37,673 nt of DNA from Pseudoalteromonas sp. BSi20652 (GCF_000239855.1 NZ_BADT01000044.1:1-37673), one strand, 5' to 3'. Shown: positions 28,672 to 37,512, numbered from the stretch's first letter. The notes: generated by a model not told the origin, from the sequence alone. A program made the numbers and translations.

Positions 28672-29940
28672 TTAGTGTTTTCGTTTGTTGGGTTGTATTT
28701 TTACTTGTTTTACCATGTTTTCTTTTACTTCAAGGACTTCAATAGGGTAGCCTGCAATGCGTAAACTGATATTTGCATCGGGGATGTTTTCTAGGTATTC
28801 AACAATTAAACCACTTAATGTTTTAGGGCCATCAAGTGGGAAATCCCAACCCATTTCTTTATTTAAATCACGTACGTTAGCGCCGCCATCTACAATACAT
28901 GAGCCATCAGTTTGCGTTGTGACTTCTTCACTCGGTGTACGAGTTTGTGTGGTTGTAAAATCGCCCACTACTTCTTCTAAAATATCTTCAAGAGTCACTA
29001 AACCCTGAATATCTCCGTACTCGTCAACTACAAGGCCAATACGCTCTTTAGATAGCTGAAATTTTAACAGCTGCGTATTGAGCGATGTACCTTCAGGGAT
29101 AAAGTAAATTTCGCGTACGGCTCGTAGCAACGATGGTTTATCAAATTGCTCTTTTGTTAAAAGGCGCAGTGCATCACGAGAGTGAATAAAGCCAACTGCA
29201 TCATCTATGTTATCTCTATATAGCAACACACGAGTATGTTGTGCATGAGTTAACTGACGGCTAATGAGTTTCCAATCGTCGTTAATATCTATCGCCACAA
29301 TTTCGTTGCGTGGGATCATAATATCTTCAACGGTTACCTGTTCTAAATCTAAAATGGAGGTAAGCATGCTTTGATGACGTGCAGGGATAAGCGCACCAGA
29401 CTCATTGAGCACTGTTTTTAGTTCTTCTTTACTCATGCTGTGTTCGTCGATTTGAGCGGCACTAATACCAAATAACCGGAGTATCCCGTTGGTCATCCAG
29501 TTAATAACTACGACAAAAGGGAATAGAATTTTTAGTAACCCTTTAAGTATTATTGAACTTGGAAAAGCAACTTTTTCAGGGTAGAGGGCTGCAAGGGTTT
29601 TAGGTGTTACTTCGGCGAATATAAGTACAACTAAAGTTAACACGCCCGTTGCTATAGCAATACCAAGGTCACCATAAAGGCGAATGCCAATAATGGTTGC
29701 AACTTGGGCTGCAGCTATATTAACAAGGTTATTACCTATTAAAATTAAACCGATGAGCCTATCCGGACGGCTAAGTAATTTACTGACTCGTTTAGCTGCA
29801 CGATGGTCCTCTTTAGCGAGGTGTCGCAGGCGTATACGATTGATTGACATAATTCCGGTTTCTGAACCAGAAAAATAAGCAGAAAAAAGCACCAAAAAAC
29901 CTAAAATGATAAACAGGGTACTTGTCGATATGTCGTCCAA
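28672..29940 (-). CDS. yfjD: CNNM/CorB-type membrane protein with CBS domains
   Basis: This belongs to the DUF21-CBS-CorC/HlyC family (E. coli YfjD/CorB), linked to magnesium and cobalt transport. Residues about 1-190 form the DUF21 membrane domain with four hydrophobic segments (AYFSGSETGIMSINRIR, LIGLILIGNNLVNIAAAQ, FAEVTPKTLAALYPEKVAF). Two CBS domains follow (VTVEDIMIPRNEIVAID and LVVDEYGDIQGLVTLEDILEEVVGD), then a C-terminal CorC_HlyC domain with DGGANVRDLNKEMGWDFP. It is 422 residues long. The start is TTG, with AAGGA 7 nt upstream and no alternative ATG. It lies 61 bp after ypjD on the same strand; both diverge from ffh, as in E. coli. Confidence 0.93.
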   Translation of the reverse strand: MDDISTSTLFIILGFLVLFSAYFSGSETGIMSINRIRLRHLAKEDHRAAKRVSKLLSRPDRLIGLILIGNNLVNIAAAQVATIIGIRLYGDLGIAIATGVLTLVVLIFAEVTPKTLAALYPEKVAFPSSIILKGLLKILFPFVVVINWMTNGILRLFGISAAQIDEHSMSKEELKTVLNESGALIPARHQSMLTSILDLEQVTVEDIMIPRNEIVAIDINDDWKLISRQLTHAQHTRVLLYRDNIDDAVGFIHSRDALRLLTKEQFDKPSLLRAVREIYFIPEGTSLNTQLLKFQLSKERIGLVVDEYGDIQGLVTLEDILEEVVGDFTTTQTRTPSEEVTTQTDGSCIVDGGANVRDLNKEMGWDFPLDGPKTLSGLIVEYLENIPDANISLRIAGYPIEVLEVKENMVKQVKIQPNKRKH

Positions 29941-30001
29941 CGATGGATCCTTTTCTTATAAATCAATGCGTATTAAGCTAGAGTGAGCAAGCAGAGTCAA
30001 G

Positions 30002-30808
30002 TTAAAACTTATTAAGTATGACTTCTTGTATGAAACGGCTGCCAAAATAAGCGAGTGTAAGAACAAATGCAGCGACCATGATTGTAATAACCACCGGCTT
30101 TCCTCGCCAACCTTTTTTCATATGACCAAGCGCAACGACAGTAAAAATAATCCATGCGACAAACGATAATATCGTTTTATGAATGAACTCTTTAGCAAAC
30201 ATCCCATCAAGAAATATAAACCCCGAGAGTAATGCAAACGTTAGCAATACAGTGCCAAGGTTAAGTAGCTGGTATAACTGGCGTTCAACAACCATTAAAG
30301 GCGGAAGGTGGCTATGCACAATTGCTAAATCTTTGCGTTTTAAGCGTTTATCAATAAAGTAAAACTGTACACCATATAAAGTAGCGATAATTAAAATACA
30401 GTATGCCAGCAAGGATAAGGAGATGTGCGTTACTAAACCAATTTCAATATTAATACTTTGTAGCAAAATATGATGAGGGATAAATAAGCTAGCTATTGTT
30501 AACAAAGCAGCAAAGCCATAAACAACCGGCAATAATAAAGTCGCTGGAAATTTTAATGAGACTGCAGTTACCGAAACCACAATAACCCAGCACGTTAATA
30601 GAGATACATTAACAATACTCAAGTCTTGGCCATCAGCTCTAAAAACAGAATTAACTAACAACAGCATATGTGCCACGATAGCCACAGTACTTAGTATTAC
30701 TGTAATTTTTTGGCTAGGGCCCTGTTTATGAAATAGGCGTGAAAGTACGTGAGACGTTGCTAACACATAAAATAAACTGGCAATAATAGTTAAGCTAATA
30801 ATCAGCAT
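30002..30808 (-). CDS. ypjD: Inner membrane protein YpjD, CcsA/cytochrome c assembly family
   Basis: A polytopic membrane protein with about eight hydrophobic segments over 268 residues, for example LLIISLTIIASLFY-like start, ALLTIASLFIPHHILL and LLAYCILIIATLYGVQFYFI. It belongs to the family that includes the CcsA/CcmC haem-handling proteins; the exact role of YpjD is not settled. Conserved His residues stand in VTHISLSLLAYC and FIHKTILSFVAW. It is the proximal gene of a probable ypjD-yfjD operon that diverges from ffh across 250 bp, the same as in E. coli. Confidence 0.88.
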   Translation of the reverse strand: MLIISLTIIASLFYVLATSHVLSRLFHKQGPSQKITVILSTVAIVAHMLLLVNSVFRADGQDLSIVNVSLLTCWVIVVSVTAVSLKFPATLLLPVVYGFAALLTIASLFIPHHILLQSINIEIGLVTHISLSLLAYCILIIATLYGVQFYFIDKRLKRKDLAIVHSHLPPLMVVERQLYQLLNLGTVLLTFALLSGFIFLDGMFAKEFIHKTILSFVAWIIFTVVALGHMKKGWRGKPVVITIMVAAFVLTLAYFGSRFIQEVILNKF

Positions 30809-31043
30809 TGTGCTTGGGCCACTTAATTTGAGACAAAATAATCCTTGTTGTTATATAACCATTGTATTTTATAGCAAAGCAAATGAATAGACCTAAAAAA
30901 AGAAACTCAGCTAGCTGCACTTGAACACTATATTGTAAGGTACCATTTACGGTATACTGTTTTTAATTCAAATTTAATAATATCAATATCATTAATTGAA
31001 CGGTCACACTGCGCGGCTGTGTAATTAGGTTGATATAACGTCT

Positions 31044-31057
31044 TATCGGAACCGATA
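31044..31057 (+). promoter_or_regulatory. Inverted repeat over the ffh ribosome binding site
   Basis: TATCGG (31044-31049) and CCGATA (31052-31057) flank AA and end one base before the ffh ATG. The GGAA inside it is the only Shine-Dalgarno-like sequence. With a 2-base centre it fits a protein site better than an RNA hairpin, and it could be chance. Confidence 0.3.
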
Positions 31058-31058
31058 C

Positions 31059-32438
31059 ATGTTTGAGAACCTCCAAGAACGATTAGGTAAAACCTTAAAA
31101 AATATCAGTGGCCGTGGCCGGCTAACTGAAGACAATATAAAAGACACTCTTCGTGAAGTGCGTATGGCTTTTTTAGAAGCTGATGTGGCGTTACCTGTTG
31201 TACGTGACTTTGTAAAACAAGTTAAAGAGCGTGCAGTAGGGGTTGAGGTTACAAAAAGCTTGAGCCCAGGCCAAGTATTTATAAAAATAGTGCGTGAAGA
31301 ACTAGAAAAGGCAATGGGTGAGGCTAATGAAGAGCTGAGTCTAAATGCGCAACCGCCGGCCGTTGTAATGGTGGCGGGTCTTCAAGGTGCGGGTAAGACT
31401 ACCAGTGTAGCTAAGCTTGCTAAGTTTTTAAAAGAGCGAAAAAAGAAATCAGTACTTTTAGTCAGTGCCGATGTTTATCGTCCAGCGGCTATTAAACAGC
31501 TAGAAACGCTTGCTGCAGAAGTTGATGTTGATTTCTTCCCAAGTGATATTTCGCAAAAGCCAGTTGATATTGCAACCGCTGCAATATCTCATGCTAAAAA
31601 GAAATTTATAGATGTAGTACTTGTTGATACTGCAGGTCGTTTACATGTTGATAGCAACATGATGGATGAAATTAAAGATCTTCATAAAGCAATCAACCCA
31701 ATTGAAACCTTGTTCGTTGTTGATGCAATGACGGGTCAAGATGCAGCGAATACAGCTAAAGCATTCGATGAAGCCCTGCCACTTACCGGTGTTATATTAA
31801 CAAAAACCGATGGTGATGCGCGTGGTGGTGCTGCTTTATCTATACGTCATATTACAGGAAAGCCTATTAAGTTTCTGGGTGTAGGTGAGCGCATTGATGC
31901 GTTAGAACCTTTCCACCCAGACCGTATAGCGTCACGTATTTTAGGCATGGGTGACGTACTTTCATTAATCGAAGAAGTCGAGATGAAAGTAGATAAAGAG
32001 CAAGCTGCTAGAGTTGCTGAAAAAGTATTTAAAGGTGCTGGCTTTACACTTGATGACTTTGCAGATCAATTAAAGCAAATGAAAAATATGGGTGGCATGA
32101 TGTCAATGCTCGATAAGCTTCCTGGTATGTCTAACTTGCCAGATGCTGTTAAAGGTCAAATGGGCGATAAAACATTTATCCAAATGGAAGCTATTATTAG
32201 CTCAATGACTAAAAAAGAGCGTGCACGCCCAGAAATTATTAAAGGTTCGCGTAAAAAACGCATCGCAGCAGGATCTGGTACACAAGTACAAGAGATTAAT
32301 AAGTTGCTTAAACAGTTTACGCAAATGCAAAAAATGATGAAAAAAATGAAAGGTAAAGGCGGCATGACTAAAATGATGCGCGGAATGAAAGGCATGTTAC
32401 CACCGGGAATGATGGGTGGCGGCGGCCCTAAATTTTAA
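31059..32438 (+). CDS. ffh: Signal recognition particle protein Ffh
   Basis: Ffh is the SRP54 GTPase that, with 4.5S RNA, targets inner-membrane proteins to FtsY. It has 459 residues. The N domain starts MFENLQERLGKTLKNISGRG. The G domain has P-loop GLQGAGKT at 107-114, DTAGR and TKTDGDARGG. The C-terminal M domain is methionine-rich (MKNMGGMMSMLDKLPGM, then MMKKMKGKGG to PPGMMGG), as needed to bind signal peptides. It lies alone between divergent ypjD and the rpsP operon, and ends in its own terminator. The 4.5S RNA gene is not in this window. Confidence 0.98.
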   Translation: MFENLQERLGKTLKNISGRGRLTEDNIKDTLREVRMAFLEADVALPVVRDFVKQVKERAVGVEVTKSLSPGQVFIKIVREELEKAMGEANEELSLNAQPPAVVMVAGLQGAGKTTSVAKLAKFLKERKKKSVLLVSADVYRPAAIKQLETLAAEVDVDFFPSDISQKPVDIATAAISHAKKKFIDVVLVDTAGRLHVDSNMMDEIKDLHKAINPIETLFVVDAMTGQDAANTAKAFDEALPLTGVILTKTDGDARGGAALSIRHITGKPIKFLGVGERIDALEPFHPDRIASRILGMGDVLSLIEEVEMKVDKEQAARVAEKVFKGAGFTLDDFADQLKQMKNMGGMMSMLDKLPGMSNLPDAVKGQMGDKTFIQMEAIISSMTKKERARPEIIKGSRKKRIAAGSGTQVQEINKLLKQFTQMQKMMKKMKGKGGMTKMMRGMKGMLPPGMMGGGGPKF

Positions 32439-32483
32439 AAAGTTCCATTGAGTTACTTTTTAAAATAATAGCGAATCATATTT

Positions 32484-32507
32484 AAAGGAGCAAATAGCTC
32501 CTTTTTT
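32484..32507 (+). terminator. Rho-independent terminator of ffh
   Basis: AAAGGAGC (32484-32491) pairs with GCTCCTTT (32497-32504), loop AAATA, followed by Ts. It starts 46 bp after the stop. Confidence 0.85.
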
Positions 32508-32603
32508 GTTGGATAAATTATGCATACAGTATACCTTTAACCCTAATTTTTCGTTGAGATCACGGTTTAACCTACTAAACTGCCTTTTTGGTTCACTTCT
32601 TAC

Positions 32604-32631
32604 TTGCGTTATTGCCAAAAACTCGTACAAT
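32604..32631 (+). promoter_or_regulatory. sigma-70 promoter of rpsP-rimM-trmD-rplS
   Basis: TTGCGT (32604-32609) and TACAAT (32626-32631) are spaced 16 bp, with the predicted start about 60 nt before the rpsP ATG. It follows the ffh terminator, so the ribosomal operon is separate. Confidence 0.6.
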
Positions 32632-32638
32632 TCCCCAG

Positions 32639-32655
32639 CTCCCCATTCTGGGGAG
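32639..32655 (+). promoter_or_regulatory. Leader hairpin of the rpsP operon
   Basis: CTCCCCA (32639-32645) pairs perfectly with TGGGGAG (32649-32655) around loop TTC. It lies at the very start of the predicted mRNA. No T run follows, so it is not a terminator. It may stabilise the 5' end or serve in regulation. Confidence 0.5.
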
Positions 32656-32698
32656 TAAATCTTATTAATGAAAACAGTCAATCTTTATAGAGGACGGT

Positions 32699-32947
32699 AT
32701 GGTAACTATTCGTTTGCAACGTGGTGGCGCTAAAAAACGCCCTTTCTATCAAATTGTGGTTGCGGATAGCCGTTTCTCGCGTGACGGTCGCTTCATCGAG
32801 AAAGTAGGCTTTTTTAACCCAATTGCTTCAGGTCAAGAAGAAAAAATTCGTTTAGATTTACCACGTGTTGAACACTGGGTAGGTCAGGGCGCATCTCTTT
32901 CAGATCGCGTAGCTAAGTTAGTAAAAGACGCTCGTAAAGCGGCTTAA
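32699..32947 (+). CDS. rpsP: 30S ribosomal protein S16
   Basis: S16 is a primary structural protein of the small subunit. The 82 residues begin [20 protein letters not shown] and include [19 protein letters not shown], both highly conserved. The ATG has GAGGA about 7 nt upstream. It opens the conserved rpsP-rimM-trmD-rplS operon, 17 bp before rimM. Confidence 0.98.
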   Translation: MVTIRLQRGGAKKRPFYQIVVADSRFSRDGRFIEKVGFFNPIASGQEEKIRLDLPRVEHWVGQGASLSDRVAKLVKDARKAA

Positions 32948-32964
32948 TAGGCGTAAGTGTAACC

Positions 32965-33501
32965 ATGAGTCAAGAGAACACCTCATCAATAATTGTCGTA
33001 GGAAAGCTCGGTGCCCCATATGGTATAAAGGGCTGGCTTAAGGTACATTCATTTACTGATGATCCCGTAGGGATCTTCGATTTCAGCCCGTGGTTGATAG
33101 GGCAGCAAGGTAAATGGCAGTCCTTAGAAGTGGTCGACTGGCGTCGCCACAACAAAGGCTTTATCGCTAAATTTGCGCAGGTAAACGATCGAGACGAAGC
33201 AATGGCTTATACCCATGCAGAAATCTCAATGGATGCAGCGCATTTACCAGAACTCCCGCAAGGTGAGTTCTATTGGCGAGATCTCATTGGCATGTCTGTT
33301 GTAACCGATAAAGGTTACGATTTAGGTATTGTTGATGACCTGATGGAGACAGGATCAAATGACGTACTAGTTGTGAAAGCAAACAGTAAAGATGCATTTG
33401 GTCAAGCTGAGCGTTTAATTCCTTTTTTAACTGATTCAGTTATTAAAGACGTTAAATACGACGCAAGAGAAATTACCGTAGACTGGGATCCTGGGTTTTA
33501 A
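32965..33501 (+). CDS. rimM: 16S rRNA processing protein RimM
   Basis: RimM aids maturation of the 30S head and binds S19. The N-terminal RimM domain shows [20 protein letters not shown]; the C-terminal PRC barrel starts [14 protein letters not shown] and includes the family's NDVLVVKA block. Length is 178 residues, normal. Its stop overlaps the trmD start by one base, so the two are coupled. Confidence 0.97.
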   Translation: MSQENTSSIIVVGKLGAPYGIKGWLKVHSFTDDPVGIFDFSPWLIGQQGKWQSLEVVDWRRHNKGFIAKFAQVNDRDEAMAYTHAEISMDAAHLPELPQGEFYWRDLIGMSVVTDKGYDLGIVDDLMETGSNDVLVVKANSKDAFGQAERLIPFLTDSVIKDVKYDAREITVDWDPGF

Positions 33502-34268
33502 TGACGCAAACTAGTTCATTATGGGTAGGGGTGATAAGCCTTTTTCCAGACATGTTTGACGCTATTACAGACCAAGGTGTTACCGGTCGCGCAGTAAAAA
33601 ATGGCTTAATTGATTTTAACTGCTGGAATCCGCGAGACTACGCTTTAGACAAGCATAGAACCGTAGATGACCGTCCTTACGGGGGCGGACCTGGTATGTT
33701 AATGATGGTTGAACCATTAAAAAAAGCGATTACCGAAGCTAAAATAGCAGCTGGTGATGGTGCTAAAGTAATTTATATGTCCCCGCAAGGGCGCAAACTT
33801 GATCAGCAAGGTGCTAGCGAACTCGCTAACGCTAAAAAACTGATTTTGATTGCCGGTCGCTATGAAGGTATAGATGAGAGAATAATAGAATCATATGTTG
33901 ACGAAGAATGGTCAATTGGTGATTTTATTTTGAGTGGTGGTGAACTACCTGCCATGACATTAATTGACGCAGTAGCGCGATTAGTGCCAGGTGTGTTAGG
34001 TCATAACCAATCAGCGGAACAAGATTCGTTTTCGGATGGCTTGTTAGATTGTCCACACTATACACGACCAGAAACATTGGACGACAAACAGGTGCCTGCT
34101 GTATTACTCAGCGGAAACCACCAAGAGATAGCAAAATGGCGGCTTATGCAGTCATTAGGCAGAACTTGGTTACGACGTCCTGACTTGTTGCATAACCTAG
34201 CTCTGACTGAGGAGCAAGCGGTATTACTCGCGAAATTTCAGCAAGAGTACCAAAAAGCTTGTGGCTAG
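33501..34268 (+). CDS. trmD: tRNA (guanine37-N1)-methyltransferase
   Basis: TrmD uses S-adenosylmethionine to make m1G37 in tRNAs that read CNN and some other codons, preventing +1 frameshifts. It is a SPOUT enzyme with a trefoil knot: [12 protein letters not shown] and [14 protein letters not shown] form the cofactor-binding part, with [13 protein letters not shown] upstream. Length is 255 residues. It starts within the rimM stop codon and ends 33 bp before rplS. Confidence 0.98.
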   Translation: MTQTSSLWVGVISLFPDMFDAITDQGVTGRAVKNGLIDFNCWNPRDYALDKHRTVDDRPYGGGPGMLMMVEPLKKAITEAKIAAGDGAKVIYMSPQGRKLDQQGASELANAKKLILIAGRYEGIDERIIESYVDEEWSIGDFILSGGELPAMTLIDAVARLVPGVLGHNQSAEQDSFSDGLLDCPHYTRPETLDDKQVPAVLLSGNHQEIAKWRLMQSLGRTWLRRPDLLHNLALTEEQAVLLAKFQQEYQKACG

Positions 34269-34301
34269 AAGACAGTTACACCTAGGAAAGTGAGAAACAT
34301 A

Positions 34302-34661
34302 ATGGCAAAAGTAAACCAAAATATTATTAAAGCGCTTGAAGATGAGCAGCTTAAAACAGACGTACCTGCATTTGGCCCTGGTGATACAGTGGTTGTACAG
34401 GTAAAAGTAAAAGAAGGTGCTAAAGAGCGTCTACAGGCCTTTGAAGGTGTTGTAATCGCTAAGCGTAATCGTGGTCTTCACTCAGCATTCACAGTTCGTA
34501 AAATTTCGAACGGTGAAGGCGTTGAGCGTGTATTCCAAACGCACAGCCCTCTTATTGATAGCGTAACAGTTAAGCGTCGCGGTGCAGTTCGCCGTGCTAA
34601 GCTTTACTATCTACGTGAGCGTTCTGGTAAATCTGCACGTATTAGAGAAAAACTTAACTAA
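34302..34661 (+). CDS. rplS: 50S ribosomal protein L19
   Basis: L19 lies at the interface of the 30S and 50S subunits. The core is very conserved: [52 protein letters not shown] and [19 protein letters not shown] at 34302 is preferred, giving 119 residues and start MAKVNQNII. It has AGGAAAGTGAG upstream. A longer GTG start at 34290 would lie within that binding site. Confidence 0.97.
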   Translation: MAKVNQNIIKALEDEQLKTDVPAFGPGDTVVVQVKVKEGAKERLQAFEGVVIAKRNRGLHSAFTVRKISNGEGVERVFQTHSPLIDSVTVKRRGAVRRAKLYYLRERSGKSARIREKLN

Positions 34662-34684
34662 TACGCGCTGTTTATCAACGCAAA

Positions 34685-34720
34685 AAAACGGGTTGCATCC
34701 TTCGGGTTGCAACCCGTTTT
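34685..34720 (+). terminator. Terminator of the rpsP operon with UUCG tetraloop
   Basis: A long stem (34685-34697 pairs with 34708-34720, core CGGGTTGCA/TGCAACCCG) closes through an inner C-UUCG-G tetraloop at 34700-34705, which is unusually stable. Ts follow. It ends the operon 23 bp after the rplS stop. Confidence 0.9.
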
Positions 34721-34830
34721 GGTTTTAGGTGAAAGAAAAATCTATGATGTGTGGTTATTCTCTATAAATAAGCGATAACGATGCATAAAGACCAAGCACG
34801 CGCTGAGCGAAGGGCTCTACCGGGGGCTAT

Positions 34831-34904
34831 TAACTCTTTGTTGCCTCAATTAAATTAAATACCCCTTAGGTCGAATAAATTTCAATCTGGAGAGGTCAAC
34901 ACGC
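34831..34904. repeat. Intergenic interspersed repeat, short copy
   Basis: TAACTCTTTGTTGCCTCAAT (34831-34850) and the arm from 34872 to 34904 match the copy at 22651-22854 with few differences (AAATTTCAATCT and TCAACACGC are identical). Here only about 20 bp separate the arms. Both copies follow strong terminators in the same orientation. Confidence 0.6.
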
Positions 34905-34947
34905 TTTAAAGTTGTAATTAATAACATCCAAAAAATACATAAAATAT

Positions 34948-34973
34948 TACCTCACTTTTTTACCTCACTTTTT
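34948..34973 (+). repeat. Perfect 13-bp tandem duplication
   Basis: TACCTCACTTTTT occurs twice in direct succession at 34948-34960 and 34961-34973, about 75 bp before the TyrR box. Whether it binds a protein is unknown. Confidence 0.8.
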
Positions 34974-35050
34974 GTTTGCTAAACTAGATCAGCTCTTTTA
35001 ACAACTAACGTATCCTGTTAGTATTTATCGTATTGATTAGTTTACTTTTT

Positions 35051-35068
35051 TGTAAATTAAAATTTACA
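35051..35068 (+). promoter_or_regulatory. TyrR box upstream of tyrA
   Basis: TGTAAA-N6-TTTACA is an exact match to the strong TyrR consensus, with N6 TTAAAA. It lies 28 bp before the tyrA GTG, downstream of or overlapping any promoter here, as in repressed E. coli TyrR targets such as aroF-tyrA. Confidence 0.8.
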
Positions 35069-35096
35069 ATCTAATGTTTTAAGGTAGGACAAGAAC

Positions 35097-36230
35097 GTGG
35101 CAGATATTATAGATTTAGCCCAGTTAAGAGATGGTATAGATGAATGCGATGCTCAACTGGTTGCCTTACTTGCAAGACGTAATGGAATCACTCAAAAAAT
35201 AGGTACATTTAAACAACAAACAGGCGCACCGTTACATGATCCAGAACGAGAAGCCCAGTTATTAGCAGCAAGACGCCAAGAAGCAGTAAATCAAAATGTA
35301 AGCCCCGACTTAGTTGAAGACATACTTAGACGAATGATGCGTGAAGCATATCAAAACCAGCAGTCGAAACTTGCTTGTGTTGCATGCGATCTTTCACCTA
35401 TTGTTATAGTAGGTGGGCAGGGCGTAATGGGTAAATTATTTGCTAAGCAGTTTGAACGCTCAGGCTATAAAGTTAAAATTTTAGATAAAGATCAGCAAAA
35501 CGATGCGAAAAGTATTTTAAAAGGTGCCAAGCTAGTAATGATTAGCGTACCAATTAATGCATTGGACGCTGTAGTTGCTAAGTTACCTAAACTAGATGAT
35601 GACTGTTTACTTGTTGATATTACATCGGTAAAGCAATCGCCTATTAAAGCACTAAAAGCTGCGCATAGTGGCCCTGTGGTTGGTTTACATCCTATGTTTG
35701 GGCCTGATATCTCACATTGGGTAAAACAAACAGTCGTTGTATGTGAAGGGCGAGATCATCAAGCGGCTAAAGGTTTATTAGCACAGTTACAAGTATGGGG
35801 TTGCCAGCTTGTTGAACTTGATGCGAAAAAGCACGATGAAGCAATGCAAATAATCCAAGTGATGCGCCATTTAACGACATTTGTTTACGGCCAGTTTTTA
35901 GCTAAGCAAAGCCATACCTTAGAAGAATTACGAAGTTGTTCTTCTCCGATATATCAGCTTGAGTTAATGATGGTAGGGCGTTTATTCGCACAGTCGCCTG
36001 AGCTTTATTCAGATATTATGCTAGCACAGTTTGATGATGTAGAGACCTTACTCGCGCAGTACCAAGATACTTTTGCTAATACATTAGCAAAACTAAAAGC
36101 GGGAGATAAAGCGGCGCTAATTGATTCTTTTGCTGAGGCTAAAGCGTACTTCTCTGATTCTACAGAACACTTTTTAACGCAAAGCCGAAGCCTATTAAAC
36201 AAAGCAAATGACGCGAAAGTCCTAGATTAG
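35097..36230 (+). CDS. tyrA: Bifunctional chorismate mutase/prephenate dehydrogenase
   Basis: TyrA turns chorismate into prephenate and then 4-hydroxyphenylpyruvate for tyrosine synthesis. Residues about 1-90 are the AroQ chorismate mutase (DECDAQLVALLARRNGITQKIG). After a linker, the dehydrogenase starts with the NAD-binding IVIVGGQGVMGKLFAKQF. LHPMFGPDISHWVKQ and VVCEGRD follow, the latter before the conserved HD in KKHDEAMQIIQVMRH. Length is 377 residues, close to E. coli TyrA. GTG is preceded by AGGA. A TyrR box lies upstream. It converges on pheA across a shared terminator. Confidence 0.97.
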   Translation: MADIIDLAQLRDGIDECDAQLVALLARRNGITQKIGTFKQQTGAPLHDPEREAQLLAARRQEAVNQNVSPDLVEDILRRMMREAYQNQQSKLACVACDLSPIVIVGGQGVMGKLFAKQFERSGYKVKILDKDQQNDAKSILKGAKLVMISVPINALDAVVAKLPKLDDDCLLVDITSVKQSPIKALKAAHSGPVVGLHPMFGPDISHWVKQTVVVCEGRDHQAAKGLLAQLQVWGCQLVELDAKKHDEAMQIIQVMRHLTTFVYGQFLAKQSHTLEELRSCSSPIYQLELMMVGRLFAQSPELYSDIMLAQFDDVETLLAQYQDTFANTLAKLKAGDKAALIDSFAEAKAYFSDSTEHFLTQSRSLLNKANDAKVLD

Positions 36231-36252
36231 CTTTGTGAGCTATAAGAAAAAC

Positions 36253-36278
36253 AAAAAGGGCTTTATAAGCCCTTTTTT
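36253..36278. terminator. Bidirectional terminator between tyrA and pheA
   Basis: Stem GGGCTT (36258-36263) pairs with AAGCCC (36267-36272), loop TAT, with five As before and six Ts after. It can serve both convergent genes. Confidence 0.85.
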
Positions 36279-36304
36279 ATATGTCTAATTGCATAAATAA
36301 ATAA

Positions 36305-37462
36305 TTAAGTATTAACGCTTACTGCCTGAAGGGATTCGCTTTGGTAGCATCCTAAAATGCGCACATATTGAGTATGCTCTTTAAGTTCTTCTAGCGCTTC
36401 TTTTACTTGGCTATCAGCTAAGTTTGCCTCTAGATCAACATAAAACACTTCTTCCCATGGGTTACCTGGGGTTGGTCGAGACTCAAGCTTAACCAAGTTT
36501 ATTTTATGCTGTTTAAAAATCATTAACGCATCAGCAAGCGACCCTGCTTGTTGTTTTGTAGACATTATTAAACTGGTTTTAGTTGGAATTTGGTTAGACA
36601 CTTGTAGAGGTTTACGCGCAACTACAATAAAGCGGCTATGGTTTTCTCTTTGATTAGCTAGGTTTGATTTAATGACTTCAAGCCCGACATTTTTCCCCGC
36701 TTGCGCAGAGCCAATTGCAGCACTATTTGGTGTATTTAGAGCTGATTGTAAGGCACTTGATGTTGAATCACATGTTTCATGTTGCACATCACCCAAGCCT
36801 TGTAAAAAACGACTGCACTGCGCAAACGGCTGTGGATGAGCAAATATTTTTGTTAGTTGACTAAGTTCAGTCTCAGGGTTTGCGAGTAAGCAATGCTCTA
36901 CACTGTGAGTCACTTCCCCAACAATAGACACTTGCGCGTGCTGTAATAAGTCAAACACCTCGTTAATACTGCCAGAGCTTGTGTTTTCAATCGGTAATAA
37001 ACCAAAATCAGCTTGGCCGTTTTCTACCTTCCCTGTTATTTCGTCAAACGATGTACAGCCAATTTCAACTAATTTACCCGGGCGGCGGCTAAAATATTTA
37101 TGACATGCAAGTTGGCTGTATGAACCTTGACCACCTAGGTAAGTAACGCGATGTGTTTCTGTTAATGCATCAGGGTTTAAGTTTTTTTGTAGCATCGCTT
37201 GTTGGTGTAAAACAGAGTCTTCCAAAATAGTTTGAAAAACATTATTCACGTAGTAAGCATCTAAACCTAGTGATTTACCATAGCCAATCAGTTTCTCTAA
37301 AAGAGCGAGTTCACGGGCTTCATCGCGAATTGGTTTGTTGTTAGCAATTTTGTACTCAACCACACCGTGGCTAATCCGGCGACGTTTGGCTAATAACACG
37401 AGTAAATCTGAATCTATTTCATTTATGTCGTGTCTTAGGGAGTTTAATACATTGTTTGTCAT
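36305..37462 (-). CDS. pheA: Bifunctional chorismate mutase/prephenate dehydratase
   Basis: PheA makes prephenate and then phenylpyruvate for phenylalanine synthesis. Residues about 1-90 form the AroQ mutase (LRHDINEIDSDLLVLLAKRR). The dehydratase begins VTYLGGQGSYSQLACHKYF and includes DFGLLPIENTSSGSINEV. The catalytic TRF motif reads SRF (NHSRFIVVAR, Ser276), a conservative change. The C-terminal ACT domain has the ESRP motif in LVKLESRPTPGNPWEE, which mediates Phe feedback inhibition; its GALV motif reads GSLA. Length is 385 residues. The ATG has GAGGAAA upstream. A full attenuator lies between promoter and gene. Confidence 0.97.
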   Translation of the reverse strand: MTNNVLNSLRHDINEIDSDLLVLLAKRRRISHGVVEYKIANNKPIRDEARELALLEKLIGYGKSLGLDAYYVNNVFQTILEDSVLHQQAMLQKNLNPDALTETHRVTYLGGQGSYSQLACHKYFSRRPGKLVEIGCTSFDEITGKVENGQADFGLLPIENTSSGSINEVFDLLQHAQVSIVGEVTHSVEHCLLANPETELSQLTKIFAHPQPFAQCSRFLQGLGDVQHETCDSTSSALQSALNTPNSAAIGSAQAGKNVGLEVIKSNLANQRENHSRFIVVARKPLQVSNQIPTKTSLIMSTKQQAGSLADALMIFKQHKINLVKLESRPTPGNPWEEVFYVDLEANLADSQVKEALEELKEHTQYVRILGCYQSESLQAVSVNT

Positions 37463-37512
37463 TTTGGTTTCCTCATTCCAAAAGTGAGCTGTAATTACAC
37501 AGCAAAAACAAA

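Larger units (their letters stand above)
34721..35096. other. Intergenic region between rplS and tyrA
   Basis: This 376-bp stretch holds no gene I can support. In order it contains an interspersed repeat (34831-34904), a 13-bp tandem duplication (34948-34973), a possible promoter (TTAACA at 34998-35003, then TATTTA 18 bp on), an inverted repeat ACTAAC/GTTAGT (35004-35009 and 35017-35022) and the TyrR box (35051-35068). Confidence 0.5.

Noticed and set aside
32460-32681. 73-codon minus-strand ORF between ffh and rpsP
   Set aside because: It runs through the ffh terminator and the rpsP promoter, has no recognisable features and no binding site, so it is a chance frame.
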